A stretch of 64,000 nucleotides of DNA, from assembly GCA_036720245.1 (NCBI GenBank), contig DAIMNI010000002.1, positions 28,568-92,567 of the forward strand, in the 5' to 3' direction. Under the pieces are notes generated by a model, which saw nothing but the letters and a program-made list of their open reading frames with translations, was not told where the DNA came from and did no database searches. The first letter of the stretch is position 1; each line of letters starts with the position of its first letter. Shown piece by piece: positions 9,086-17,822 of the stretch. Origin of the DNA: JAAZMA01 sp036720245 (lineage in GTDB: Bacteria; Bacillota; Clostridia; Tissierellales; Tepidimicrobiaceae). The position numbers and the translations under genes were made by a program.

Positions 9086-10054
9086 TTATTTATATAAATG
9101 ACAGGCTACTTGATGCCCCCCTTGAATTTCCCTTAAAGGAGGTTTGCTTTCTTTGCAAATGCCCATTGCTTTATTACATCTAGTTTGAAATGCACAACCA
9201 TCTGGAGGGTTTATTGGTGATGGAATTTCCCCTTGTAAAATAGTACGCTTTTTCTTTCTCAAAGGGTCTAATGAAGGCACAGCAGATAATAGTGCTTCCG
9301 TATAAGGGTGCAATGGAGAGTTAAAAATATCCTCTGTATCGCCAGTCTCCACTATGGAACCTAAGTACATAACAGCAATTGAATTGCTAATCCTCCTGAC
9401 CACATTTAAATCATGGGATATAAATATCATTGTAAGCCCTAATTCTTCTTGCAATTCCATTAATAAACTTAATATTTGTGATTGAATTGACACATCCAAT
9501 GCTGACACAGGTTCGTCTGCAATCACTAGTTTTGGATTTGTAATTATAGATCTAGCTATACTTATCCTTTGTCTTTGCCCGCCACTAAATTGATGGGGGT
9601 ATCTATCTAAATGTTGTATGGAAAGACCAACCTTCTCTACCATATGAATCACTCTATCTTCTATCTCCCCTTTTCCCAAATTAGAATGGGTTTCTAATGG
9701 CTCCGATAAAAGATTTTTAATAGTCATTCTAGGATTTAAAGAACTATAAGGATTTTGAAACACCATTTGCATATTCTCTCTAAGTCCTCTCACTTCAGTC
9801 TTAGATAAAGATAAAATATCTATTCCATTAAAATAAACTTTACCACTAGTAGGCTCAATTAATCTTAAAACACTCCTTCCAGTAGTTGATTTTCCACAAC
9901 CTGACTCTCCAACTAGCGCAAAGGTTTCCCTTTCATTAACATTAAAACTTACATTATCAACAGCATATACATACTTCTCTACTTTATTAAGTAATCCCCC
10001 TTTTATTGGGAAATATTTTTTTAGATTTTCTACCTGTAAAATAGTTTTACCCAT
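9086..10054 (-). CDS. oppF: Oligopeptide ABC transporter ATPase OppF
   Basis: About 322 residues. Walker A GESGCGKST, signature FSGGQRQR, Walker B LVIADEP, then the C-terminal OPP-type tail with the cysteines of CAFQTRC and GIC. It energises import of peptides with OppD, OppB and OppC. The start at 10054 is preferred because GGGGGGA lies 7 bases before it and it overlaps the end of oppD by only 8 bases; the upstream in-frame ATG at 10102 would overlap by 56. Confidence 0.92.
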   Translation of the reverse strand: MGKTILQVENLKKYFPIKGGLLNKVEKYVYAVDNVSFNVNERETFALVGESGCGKSTTGRSVLRLIEPTSGKVYFNGIDILSLSKTEVRGLRENMQMVFQNPYSSLNPRMTIKNLLSEPLETHSNLGKGEIEDRVIHMVEKVGLSIQHLDRYPHQFSGGQRQRISIARSIITNPKLVIADEPVSALDVSIQSQILSLLMELQEELGLTMIFISHDLNVVRRISNSIAVMYLGSIVETGDTEDIFNSPLHPYTEALLSAVPSLDPLRKKKRTILQGEIPSPINPPDGCAFQTRCNKAMGICKESKPPLREIQGGHQVACHLYK

Positions 10055-11039
10055 TAATATTCCCCCCATCATAATGCCAGCATCTGCATTTGTGTCCATC
10101 ACTAATATCTACTAATCTAGGTGCTTTAGTTTTACAAATAGGTAAACTAACATCACATCGATTTTCAAATCTACAGCCAACACTAAATTCACCAGCCATA
10201 GGTACAGTCCCAGGAATTGTAAATAAATCCTTTGATTTATCTCCTAAAAATTTGACTGCTTTTATAAGCCCCTTGGTATATGGATGTGCTGTATTATAAA
10301 ATAGTTCTTCCACATTAGCCTCTTCCACTACTTGACCAGCATAAAATACTATTACATCCTCACAAGTTTCAGCTATAACGCCTAAGTCATGAGTTATCAT
10401 AATAACAGATGTATTATTGGTTTGTCTTAATTCGTTTATTAGCTCTAGAATTTGTGCCTGTATAGTTACATCTAATGCTGTTGTAGGCTCATCTGCAATA
10501 AGTAGCTTTGGGTTGCAAATAAGAGCCATAGAAATTACAATTCTTTGGAGCATACCCCCTGATAGTTGGTGGGGATAGTCTTTCATAACCCTATCTGGTT
10601 GTGGAATACCTACTTTAACCAGCATATCCAATGCCTTTTCCCGCATTTCCTTTTTAGATAATTTAGTATGAAATTTTAATACCTCCATTATTTGATACTC
10701 TATTGTAAACAAAGGGTCTAAAGCTGTCATAGGTTCCTGAAATATCATGGAGATATCTTTTCCCCTAATGTTTCTCATTTCATTAGGGCTTGCTTCCATA
10801 ATATCTATTTGCTTATCATCTTGATTAAAAAAGATTTCCCCTTCGACTACTTCTAGGGGTGAATCTAATAATTTCATTATGGATAATGCAGTAATACTCT
10901 TCCCACAACCTGATTCCCCTACAATTCCCAAGGATCCCTTTCTCTTTACATTAAAGCTTACATCTTTAACTAATTCTTTGTTATTTTGTTTTCCCATAAC
11001 ATCAATGCCAAGATTTTTTATTTCAAGAATGTTTTCCAT
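10047..11039 (-). CDS. oppD: Oligopeptide ABC transporter ATPase OppD
   Basis: 330 residues. Walker A GESGCGKSI, signature LSGGMLQR, Walker B LLIADEP, H-loop ITHDLG, then the OPP/DPP C-terminal extension with cysteines in CRFENRC and PICKTK. Pairs with OppF on the cytoplasmic side of the OppBC pore. Twelve bases after oppC, ribosome site GGGG before the ATG. Confidence 0.92.
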   Translation of the reverse strand: MENILEIKNLGIDVMGKQNNKELVKDVSFNVKRKGSLGIVGESGCGKSITALSIMKLLDSPLEVVEGEIFFNQDDKQIDIMEASPNEMRNIRGKDISMIFQEPMTALDPLFTIEYQIMEVLKFHTKLSKKEMREKALDMLVKVGIPQPDRVMKDYPHQLSGGMLQRIVISMALICNPKLLIADEPTTALDVTIQAQILELINELRQTNNTSVIMITHDLGVIAETCEDVIVFYAGQVVEEANVEELFYNTAHPYTKGLIKAVKFLGDKSKDLFTIPGTVPMAGEFSVGCRFENRCDVSLPICKTKAPRLVDISDGHKCRCWHYDGGNING

Positions 11040-11050
11040 TATTATACCCC

Positions 11051-11899
11051 TTACGACTTAAATTTTGGATCTAATACATCCCTTAAACTATCTCCTAATA
11101 TATTAAATGAAAGTATTGTTAGAATAATAAAAACTGCAGGTGCAATTGTTAGCCAAGGTGCCAATTCCATAAATCTTCGACTTTCACTTAGCATGGAACC
11201 CCAGGATGGATTTGGAGGCTGAATTCCCAAGCCTAAAAAGCTCATAGATGCTTCTGTCAATATGGCACCAGATAGTGCCAATGTTGCTTGAACAGTAAAA
11301 GGGGCCAATATATTTGGGGTTACATGTTTAAAAATAATCTTAAAAGGTGTTAGGCCTATACTTTCAGCACTAGTTATATATTCCATTGATTTGACTGATA
11401 TAACTGAGGCTCTAACTGTTCTTGTGAATACAGGGATATTAACTATTCCAATAGCAATCATTGTATTTGTCAAACTTGGTCCAAGGGCAGAAACAATAAA
11501 AAGTGCCAATAATATAGATGGGAATGCAAATAATATATCCATAAAGCCCATAATAATTATATCGACCTTGCCCTCAAAATAACCTGCTAAAAGGCCTAAA
11601 ATAAATCCTGCAGTAGCAGATATGCCTACGGATATGATCCCTACTTTTAATGATACCCTGGCTCCATATACAATTCTACTAAAGACATCCCTACCAAATT
11701 CATCTGTTCCAAATATAAATCTAGAGCTTGGTGAAGCTAGTTTAGCATCGTCAAACATCTCTGTTACATCATATCTAGCTATATAAGGTGCACTTAAGGC
11801 TATTATTATAATTAAAAATACTCCTATTAAACCAAATTTTCCTACTTTATCCTCAAATATAGCCTTTATAATTTTTAGCATTCTTCTAAACCAATCCAT
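11051..11899 (-). CDS. oppC: Oligopeptide ABC transporter permease OppC
   Basis: 282 residues with six membrane helices. The N-terminal OppC segment is followed by the periplasm-facing FGTDEFGRDVFSR, and the coupling helix has the EAA-type pattern SAESIGLTPFKIIFKHVTPN. Partner of OppB. AGGAAGGTG precedes the ATG; four bases separate it from oppB. Confidence 0.92.
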   Translation of the reverse strand: MDWFRRMLKIIKAIFEDKVGKFGLIGVFLIIIIALSAPYIARYDVTEMFDDAKLASPSSRFIFGTDEFGRDVFSRIVYGARVSLKVGIISVGISATAGFILGLLAGYFEGKVDIIIMGFMDILFAFPSILLALFIVSALGPSLTNTMIAIGIVNIPVFTRTVRASVISVKSMEYITSAESIGLTPFKIIFKHVTPNILAPFTVQATLALSGAILTEASMSFLGLGIQPPNPSWGSMLSESRRFMELAPWLTIAPAVFIILTILSFNILGDSLRDVLDPKFKS

Positions 11900-11903
11900 C
11901 TAA

Positions 11904-12857
11904 TCACCTTCCTGCCTTCAGACTTATACGTGGGTCAATATAAGTATATAAAATATCTACAATTAAGTTTATCATTACATTTACAAATGCTATAAATAAG
12001 ACACAGCCTTGGACTACAGGGAAATCTCTTTGATTTATTCCCGTTAATGCCATTTGTCCTAAACCGGGAATCGAAAAAATTTGCTCTGTAACCACAGCTC
12101 CACCTAATAAACTTCCAATTTGCATACCTACTAAAGTGATAATAGGTATTAATGCGCTTTTAAAGGCATGAACAAATAGTACAACTTTCTCTGATGCCCC
12201 TTTTGCTTTGACAGTTTTAATAAAATCCTGATTCAATACCTCTAATAGTGAAGATCTGGTCATTCTCATTATAGATCCGGCCATAATAGCCCCTAAAGTT
12301 AAAGAAGGCAAAAGCATTATTTCAAGATTCTTTAGTGGGGCAGCTGTAAAATTAACATATCCCACTGGTGGATAATAGTTGAATTTTTTAGATAAAAACA
12401 ATATGGCTAAAGTAGCTAATGCAAAATTAGGTACTGATACCCCTAGCAATGCTATAAATCTAACAACCCCATCAATCCAGGTATTTCTCTTTAGTGCTGA
12501 AATTATCCCTAAGGGAATGGCTATTATCCAAGATATAATTACCGCCATTATAGTTAATTGAAAAGTAATTTTAAATCTATTTATTATTTCTGGGAAAATT
12601 TCCTTATCTGTTCTAAAGGATCTGCCAAAGTCTCCCCTTGCTGCCTTACTAATCCAATTCCAATATTGCTTATATAGTGGTTGGTCTAAACCAAATTTCT
12701 TCTCTAGTTGTGCTCTAAGTTCAGGGTTTTCCTCAATACCTAACATTCCAGATACAACATCACCAGGTATCAACTGCATTATTAGAAAAATACATAGGCT
12801 TACCCCAATAAGTATAGGTATAAGCATTAATAGCTTTCTAATTATATATGCTTTCAT
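11904..12857 (-). CDS. oppB: Oligopeptide ABC transporter permease OppB
   Basis: 317 residues, six membrane helices, first helix followed by PGDVVSGMLG and later KFGLDQPLYKQYW, both typical of OppB/DppB. The EAA loop is TVKAKGASEKVVLFVHAFK. Follows oppA after a strong intercistronic hairpin (12873-12904). Confidence 0.92.
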   Translation of the reverse strand: MKAYIIRKLLMLIPILIGVSLCIFLIMQLIPGDVVSGMLGIEENPELRAQLEKKFGLDQPLYKQYWNWISKAARGDFGRSFRTDKEIFPEIINRFKITFQLTIMAVIISWIIAIPLGIISALKRNTWIDGVVRFIALLGVSVPNFALATLAILFLSKKFNYYPPVGYVNFTAAPLKNLEIMLLPSLTLGAIMAGSIMRMTRSSLLEVLNQDFIKTVKAKGASEKVVLFVHAFKSALIPIITLVGMQIGSLLGGAVVTEQIFSIPGLGQMALTGINQRDFPVVQGCVLFIAFVNVMINLIVDILYTYIDPRISLKAGR

Positions 12858-12872
12858 CGTAACACTCCTTTA

Positions 12873-12904
12873 ATTGAAGGGTTAGACTAAGCTAACCCTT
12901 CAAT
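12873..12904 (-). other. Intercistronic hairpin between oppA and oppB
   Basis: A perfect 13-bp stem (12873-12885 with 12892-12904) and a 6-base loop, just after the oppA stop. On the minus strand it is followed by AAAGGAG rather than a T-run, so it is not an intrinsic terminator. It more likely protects the oppA 3' end and gives excess binding protein over permease, as in other binding-protein operons. Confidence 0.7.
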
Positions 12905-12910
12905 ATTCTG

Positions 12911-14473
12911 TTATTCTATAACAATATTTAAATAATCAGTGTAAAATGTAGAAGGCTCAAAATTAGATACTTCTTTCCTAACAAAGAAATATTCCATAGG
13001 TGATACTAAAAATAAATTTGGACAATCATCTAATACTAGCTGTTGAGCCTCTTTGTATACCTTTTCTCTTTCTTTTTCATCTACAGTTGCTTTACCTAAT
13101 TCCACAAGCTTGTCTACTTCTGGATTAGAATATCCCCATACATTTGCAGAGCCATTTGTAGAGAAGAAGAATCCTACTGCTCTATTGGGGTCAGTGCCTG
13201 CTCCATTCCTTCCAGCCAGCATTTCATGAGTTCTATTACTCCAAGCATCTATATATTGTCCAGATTCTAAATTTTGAATTTCTGCCTTAATTCCAATAGC
13301 CTCTAATTGCTTTTGAAGTACTTCTCCAGTATCACGAATATCATCATATAATCCGACGCCAATTGTGGTCTCAAATCCATCTGGATAGCCAGCATCTGCT
13401 AATAATTTCTTTGCTTTTTCAATATTTTGTTGATATAAATCTTCACTAGCATAATCTATAGCCCATTTTCCCATTGCTGGAGGTACAAAACCTGTAATCT
13501 GGGCTTCTCCATCGTAAACAGTGTCGATTATATCTTGTCTATTAATTGCATAACTTATGGCCTGTCTAACTCTTTTATCTTGGAATTTTTCTAAGTCTAA
13601 ATTAAATCCTAAATAGCTATAATCATTTGATTGATAATCCATTACTTGAATATCCGGATTATCCTTAACTAGTGGTATACTTGATGCAGGTAATTTAGCC
13701 ATGTGAATATTTCCTGTTCTTAAAGCAGCAAGTCTTGAAGCTTGATCTGTCATAACATAAAATTCAATTCCATCTAGTGTTGGTTTCCCTTCTCGGAAAT
13801 AATCCTCATTCTTTTCTAAAACTATTCTATTATCAGGTATCCATTCTTTTAATTTGAATGGTCCTGTACCACAAGCTTCGTTCATTAAATCTCCATATTC
13901 CTCTACTACTTCTTTAGGTACTATTGCACCATATAATGATGTAAGATTAGACATAAATGGTGCAAAGGGTTCTTTTAACACAAATTTAACTTCATAATCA
14001 TTTAGTACTTCGATGGTTTTAATGCAATCATAATAGGATTTACCTATTGCTGCTGTTTCAGGATTAAGTACCCTTTCAAAGGAATATTTAACATCATCTG
14101 CAACCATTTCTCTACCATTATGGAATTTTACACCTTCCCTTAATTTGAAGATATAAGTTACATCATCTGGCTGTTCCCATGACTCTGCTAATCTTGGAAC
14201 AAAGTTCATATCTTCATCCAGTTCTATTAGGGAATCATAAATATGCCTAAAAATTGTAATAGAAGCAGCTGCAGAAATAGTATGGGGATCTAAGCCTGCT
14301 GGTTCAGAATCTGTTCCATATTTTAGAATTTGTTCAACTGCTGGCTTGTCAGCTTTACCAGTTTGAGAATCTCCACCCTCTGGCTTGCTTGCTGATTGTT
14401 TCCCACCACATCCCACCAATAATAAATTGAGAATCAAAACAAAAATTAGAATAGTACTAGCTTTCTTTTTCAA
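12911..14473 (-). CDS. oppA: Oligopeptide-binding lipoprotein OppA
   Basis: 520 residues, SBP family 5. A lipoprotein signal peptide ends in LLLVGC with Cys22 as the lipidated residue, followed by a Ser/Gly/Asp-rich linker. The mature domain has the family pattern RLAESWEQPDDVTYIFKLR and VKFHNGREMVADDVKYSFER. It captures peptides or peptide-like solutes outside the membrane for OppBCDF. The start is TTG with AGGAGG upstream. The ligand is not predictable from sequence; the yhf context suggests it is not general nutrition. Confidence 0.9.
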   Translation of the reverse strand: MKKKASTILIFVLILNLLLVGCGGKQSASKPEGGDSQTGKADKPAVEQILKYGTDSEPAGLDPHTISAAASITIFRHIYDSLIELDEDMNFVPRLAESWEQPDDVTYIFKLREGVKFHNGREMVADDVKYSFERVLNPETAAIGKSYYDCIKTIEVLNDYEVKFVLKEPFAPFMSNLTSLYGAIVPKEVVEEYGDLMNEACGTGPFKLKEWIPDNRIVLEKNEDYFREGKPTLDGIEFYVMTDQASRLAALRTGNIHMAKLPASSIPLVKDNPDIQVMDYQSNDYSYLGFNLDLEKFQDKRVRQAISYAINRQDIIDTVYDGEAQITGFVPPAMGKWAIDYASEDLYQQNIEKAKKLLADAGYPDGFETTIGVGLYDDIRDTGEVLQKQLEAIGIKAEIQNLESGQYIDAWSNRTHEMLAGRNGAGTDPNRAVGFFFSTNGSANVWGYSNPEVDKLVELGKATVDEKEREKVYKEAQQLVLDDCPNLFLVSPMEYFFVRKEVSNFEPSTFYTDYLNIVIE

Positions 14474-14484
14474 TTTATTCCCTC

Positions 14485-15504
14485 CTAAATGTTTTTATAA
14501 ATATAATTGTGCATCTCTCTTCTAAATGGATTTGTATTTTGCCCTTTCCCATTAGCCATAAGTCTATTGGTGAACATTACAGCCCCAATATTTTTCTCCT
14601 TACATATCCATATAGAGGTACCTGTAAAACCTGTATGCCCACAACCTCCTGGAAACATTTCTTCTGATATTTGCCACCCTAATCCCCTGTCACCTCCTTG
14701 ATTTTTCATTGATTCTAGAAATAGTTCATTTTCTGTACTTAAATACATATTAGCAATCCTGGCATATGCATCTACATCAGCAAAAATTCCTGCATGCCCT
14801 GATACTCCATTGAAAAAGTAATATGAATTACCATCATTTACTTCGCCTATCAGCTCTTTTTCTTTACTTCTCCATTTGTTGAAAACGATATTTCTTTCTT
14901 TACACATGTTTTCTTCAATATCATTGCCATAAGAGCTAGGAGCAATATTAGTTTTATTTACTGGATTAAAATACATGTTTTCTATTCCTAAAGGTTTTTT
15001 AATATATTCCTCCAAACATTGTTCCAAATCTTTATTAGTTACATATTTTATTATCTCTCCCAATAGCATAAAATTTATATCACTATATTCAGTTTCTTCA
15101 ACCCAATCGTAGGTTTTTACAATCTTATTTAATATTTTAAAGAAGTTTCCAGTCTCTGCATATATAGGATGCCAGTCCACTAATCCTGCATTATGTATTA
15201 ATAGCTGTTTTATAGTGATATTTAAATGTCTTTTGGTAAATCCATCATATTCAGATAGAAAGTGCAATATATCTCCAATTTTACTATCTAGTTCTAATTT
15301 TCCTTCATCAATTAAGGACAATACAATAGTTGAAGTAACTATCTTAGTTAGAGATGCCACATCAAATAAAGTATTAGTATTCACATCGCCAAAAGCCTCT
15401 TCATAATATATATTATCTGCATTAAAAACCCTGACTACAGCCGAGGGGAAATACTCTTCATCTATATATCTTTTTACAATTGAATCCAAATCCTCTTTAA
15501 ACAA
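14485..15504 (-). CDS. Cytosolic serine hydrolase, class C beta-lactamase fold
   Basis: 339 residues of the beta-lactamase/penicillin-binding superfamily. The nucleophile motif SxxK is Ser51-Leu-Thr-Lys54. The second motif is Tyr140-Ser-Asp (YSN-like with Asp for Asn), and a C-terminal HTGFTG replaces KTG. There is no signal peptide or membrane anchor, so it should act in the cytosol. Relatives include esterases and D-aminopeptidases as well as lactamases. Twelve bases before oppA, hence probably the first enzyme to act on whatever OppA-F imports. TTG start with AAGGAGTG. The substrate cannot be read from sequence. Confidence 0.8.
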   Translation of the reverse strand: MFKEDLDSIVKRYIDEEYFPSAVVRVFNADNIYYEEAFGDVNTNTLFDVASLTKIVTSTIVLSLIDEGKLELDSKIGDILHFLSEYDGFTKRHLNITIKQLLIHNAGLVDWHPIYAETGNFFKILNKIVKTYDWVEETEYSDINFMLLGEIIKYVTNKDLEQCLEEYIKKPLGIENMYFNPVNKTNIAPSSYGNDIEENMCKERNIVFNKWRSKEKELIGEVNDGNSYYFFNGVSGHAGIFADVDAYARIANMYLSTENELFLESMKNQGGDRGLGWQISEEMFPGGCGHTGFTGTSIWICKEKNIGAVMFTNRLMANGKGQNTNPFRREMHNYIYKNI

Positions 15505-15544
15505 TTAAATCACTCCTTTTTGCAATTTTTATTTTATAGAATTA

Positions 15545-15573
15545 CATATACAGAATACAGTTCTCTGTATATG
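15545..15573 (-). promoter_or_regulatory. Candidate YhfZ operator before the hydrolase gene
   Basis: Contains the 16-bp dyad ATACAG-TTCT-CTGTAT (15555-15570) nested in a longer inverted repeat with 10-bp arms (15545-15554 and 15564-15573). The same half-sites occur 1 kb away at 16557-16572, on the yhfZ promoter. It lies between the yhfZ stop and the hydrolase start, where a second promoter would feed the operon. Assignment to YhfZ is inference from position and duplication. Confidence 0.5.
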
Positions 15574-15588
15574 TAGAGTTTAAAAAAT

Positions 15589-16524
15589 CTAGTAGGATGG
15601 GATCATTGTCCCATTGATTACCTTTTCCTGTACTTTAGATATTTCTTCTATTTTTATTCTTTTCGTTAAAATGTCTTTTAATATCTTATTATCTTTATTG
15701 GCGACAATTACTGCAATAGTATCTTCCTTTTCATTATTAGAATTTCCATTTGATAATGGAACAATACCATAGTCTAATAATTGTTCATTTAATTCATCTC
15801 CATTCCATATAGCAGCATCTATAAGATTGTTTTTAAGATTGGGAAAGATCTGAGCATATGATATTTCAACAAAATCTACATCTAGACCCCGGCATTCATA
15901 ATTTGTAAGTATAATCTGATCTATAGAATCTGGGTCTATTCCTACACGCATATTAGGTAGTATTTTATTTTGTTTCTTGTCTGCAAATATAATAACATGT
16001 TTACCTACATAGGATTCCTGCCCTAGTTCAGAGATTATTTCTATAGATGAAAAATTGCTATGTTTAGGATCTACTGCCAATTTTGAAGTTATTGCAAAAT
16101 CGTATTTCCCGAAACCCAAAGTTTCAATTCTTTTACCTGCACCCCTCATAAATGCCAAGCTAAAAGGAATATTGGCCATTTCAAAAGCCTTGTACAATCC
16201 AGTTGCCAAACCTTCATAACGTTTGGAATAAGGTAATGGCATAACTCCCATTATAGTCTCGAAACCTGAAATATCCCATAACTTTTTATAATCCATGGAA
16301 AGCATAAAAGTACCAAGATGCCCTCTACTCTCCAAATCTATAGCTCGCTCGTCTCGCAAAAATTTAATTGCAGATTGAATTGTCCCCCTACCTGTCCCAA
16401 AATTATCCGCATATTCTTCTACAGTTTTAATTCTATCACCTATATCGTGAATTATAAATTCTCTTGCCAAATACATAGTTACTTCGCCATTTTTCGACAT
16501 CAGCTTTCTTTTATAATAATCCAT
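15589..16524 (-). CDS. yhfZ: YhfZ-like transcriptional regulator
   Basis: 311 residues. A winged-helix N-terminus (about 15-75: IKTVEEYADNFGTGRGTIQ is the recognition region, RGHLGTF the wing) is followed by a domain resembling a periplasmic binding protein (about 85-300, starting GVMPLPYSKRYEGLATGL). This is the YhfZ arrangement: GntR-like DNA-binding with a substrate-binding-protein-like sensor. It probably senses the yhf substrate and controls the operon downstream and itself. GGGAGAAGG precedes the ATG. Confidence 0.82.
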   Translation of the reverse strand: MDYYKRKLMSKNGEVTMYLAREFIIHDIGDRIKTVEEYADNFGTGRGTIQSAIKFLRDERAIDLESRGHLGTFMLSMDYKKLWDISGFETIMGVMPLPYSKRYEGLATGLYKAFEMANIPFSLAFMRGAGKRIETLGFGKYDFAITSKLAVDPKHSNFSSIEIISELGQESYVGKHVIIFADKKQNKILPNMRVGIDPDSIDQIILTNYECRGLDVDFVEISYAQIFPNLKNNLIDAAIWNGDELNEQLLDYGIVPLSNGNSNNEKEDTIAVIVANKDNKILKDILTKRIKIEEISKVQEKVINGTMIPSY

Positions 16525-16556
16525 TTAGACCTTCTCCCATTATATTTATTCACAAT

Positions 16557-16604
16557 ATACAACTTTCTGTATACTATATTATCACATAAGTTTAAATCTT
16601 GCAA
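16557..16604 (-). promoter_or_regulatory. yhfZ promoter with overlapping operator dyad
   Basis: TTGCAA (16599-16604), 17-base spacer, TAATAT (16576-16581). Four bases downstream of the -10, across the expected start site, is the dyad ATACAA-CTTT-CTGTAT (plus-strand reading, 16557-16572), nearly the same as the one at 15555-15570. A protein bound here would block transcription. Confidence 0.55.
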
Positions 16605-16744
16605 GAATTTTTGTTCAATTTGTAAAATTAATTAGTAGTGATAAAGAACCTGAAAGTAAAAGTTAGGAACAACCATATAACTTTGATTGTCCCCACACGA
16701 ATTCTACAAAATCGACAAAATCCAAGGTGTACCGGGTAAAAAAA

Positions 16745-17635
16745 TTATTTCATAGGATCAACGTGAACCCTAACCTCATAAATCTTATCTACAGACTTAT
16801 ATATTTTACTTCTTACTGCATCTCCTATTTCATGCGCCTCATGAAGTGGAATATCTTTATCAACACAAATATCTAGATCAACTATATAATTTGGTCCGCT
16901 TTGTCTCACTCTAATACCATGGGTATCTTTAACTCCATCTACACTTAATACATTTTCCCTTATACTACTGATTTTTTCATCTTCTATAGATGAATCCATA
17001 ATTTGTCTTATTCCATCTTTTAATATATCTATACTCATTTTAAGAATGAATAATGAAACTACGATACCAGCAATTGGATCTAATATTGGAAATCCTATTA
17101 TAGCGCCCCCAATTCCAATAAATGTTGCGACTGAAGAAAAAGCATCAGATCTATGATCCATAGCGTTTGCTATAGTTGATGGACTATTTATTTTTTTCCC
17201 TACTTTGTATGTAACCCTATACATTGCTTCTTTACATACTATAGAAAATATGGCAGCATATAAAGCTATAATTCCAGGAGCTTCTATGGAACCACCTTTT
17301 ATTGTCTTGATGCCTGTATACATTATCTGTAATCCTGCAACAAAAAGCATAATACCTACAATTGATGTAGCAATAGCTTCCGCCTTACCATGACCATAAG
17401 GATGTTCTTTATCGGCGGGCTTTTTAGCTATTTTTAAACTTACAAATACTACCGCTGATGCAAAAATATCAGAAGCAGAGTGTAGGGCATCTGCAATCAT
17501 TGCACTACTGTTTCCTACTATTCCTGCCATTAATTTGATTAAAGTTAGAATAACGTTGCCAATTACCCCAAATATTGCCGTCCTCTCTGCTAATTTAAAA
17601 TCCTCTTGACTTTGTTTGTCATTTTTCAAATGCAT
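16745..17635 (-). CDS. CDF-family divalent metal cation transporter
   Basis: 296 residues with six membrane helices and a C-terminal ferredoxin-like cytoplasmic domain (about 215-296). Transport-site residues are His52 and Asp56 in helix 2 (DALHSASD) and Asp160 and Asp164 in helix 5 (AMDHRSDAFSS). HPYGHGKAEA (about 78-87) is the conserved loop. The DxxxD in helix 5, rather than HxxxD, is commoner in manganese/iron-type members than in zinc-only members. Exports metal in exchange for protons. It stands alone, between the yhf cluster and the tct block, with GGGGAG before its ATG. Confidence 0.88.
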   Translation of the reverse strand: MHLKNDKQSQEDFKLAERTAIFGVIGNVILTLIKLMAGIVGNSSAMIADALHSASDIFASAVVFVSLKIAKKPADKEHPYGHGKAEAIATSIVGIMLFVAGLQIMYTGIKTIKGGSIEAPGIIALYAAIFSIVCKEAMYRVTYKVGKKINSPSTIANAMDHRSDAFSSVATFIGIGGAIIGFPILDPIAGIVVSLFILKMSIDILKDGIRQIMDSSIEDEKISSIRENVLSVDGVKDTHGIRVRQSGPNYIVDLDICVDKDIPLHEAHEIGDAVRSKIYKSVDKIYEVRVHVDPMK

Positions 17636-17689
17636 TTTTTAATCTCCCCACTTCTATATTATTTAAAATCAGTCTTTAATTAAAAATAT

Positions 17690-17735
17690 TCATTAACTCC
17701 CGGTGTATACAAGTTTATTAAATATTCACCGGGAG
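17690..17735 (-). terminator. Terminator hairpin downstream of the UroD-like gene
   Basis: Stem CTCCCGGTG (17697-17705) with CACCGGGAG (17727-17735), 21-base loop, followed on the minus strand by ATATTTTTAATT. It would end the cyuA-tct-methyltransferase unit, if the sequence across the N gap at 17813-17822 is contiguous. Confidence 0.65.
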
Positions 17736-17812
17736 CCATTTTTATCATATTTACTTTTCTTCCTTTTGTATAATTCTTATGCTAGAGATAATTCTTTCTC
17801 TTTATTAGATTC

Positions 17813-17822
17813 NNNNNNNNNN
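17813..17822. other. Assembly gap of ten N
   Basis: Ten undetermined bases within the 3' end of the UroD-like methyltransferase. A run of exactly ten N is usually a scaffold placeholder, so the true missing length is unknown and the two sides may not be adjacent. Confidence 0.97.

Noticed and set aside
17805..17822. Reading of the UroD-like gene through the N gap to a stop
   Set aside because: The residues depend on undetermined bases; the true end is unknown.
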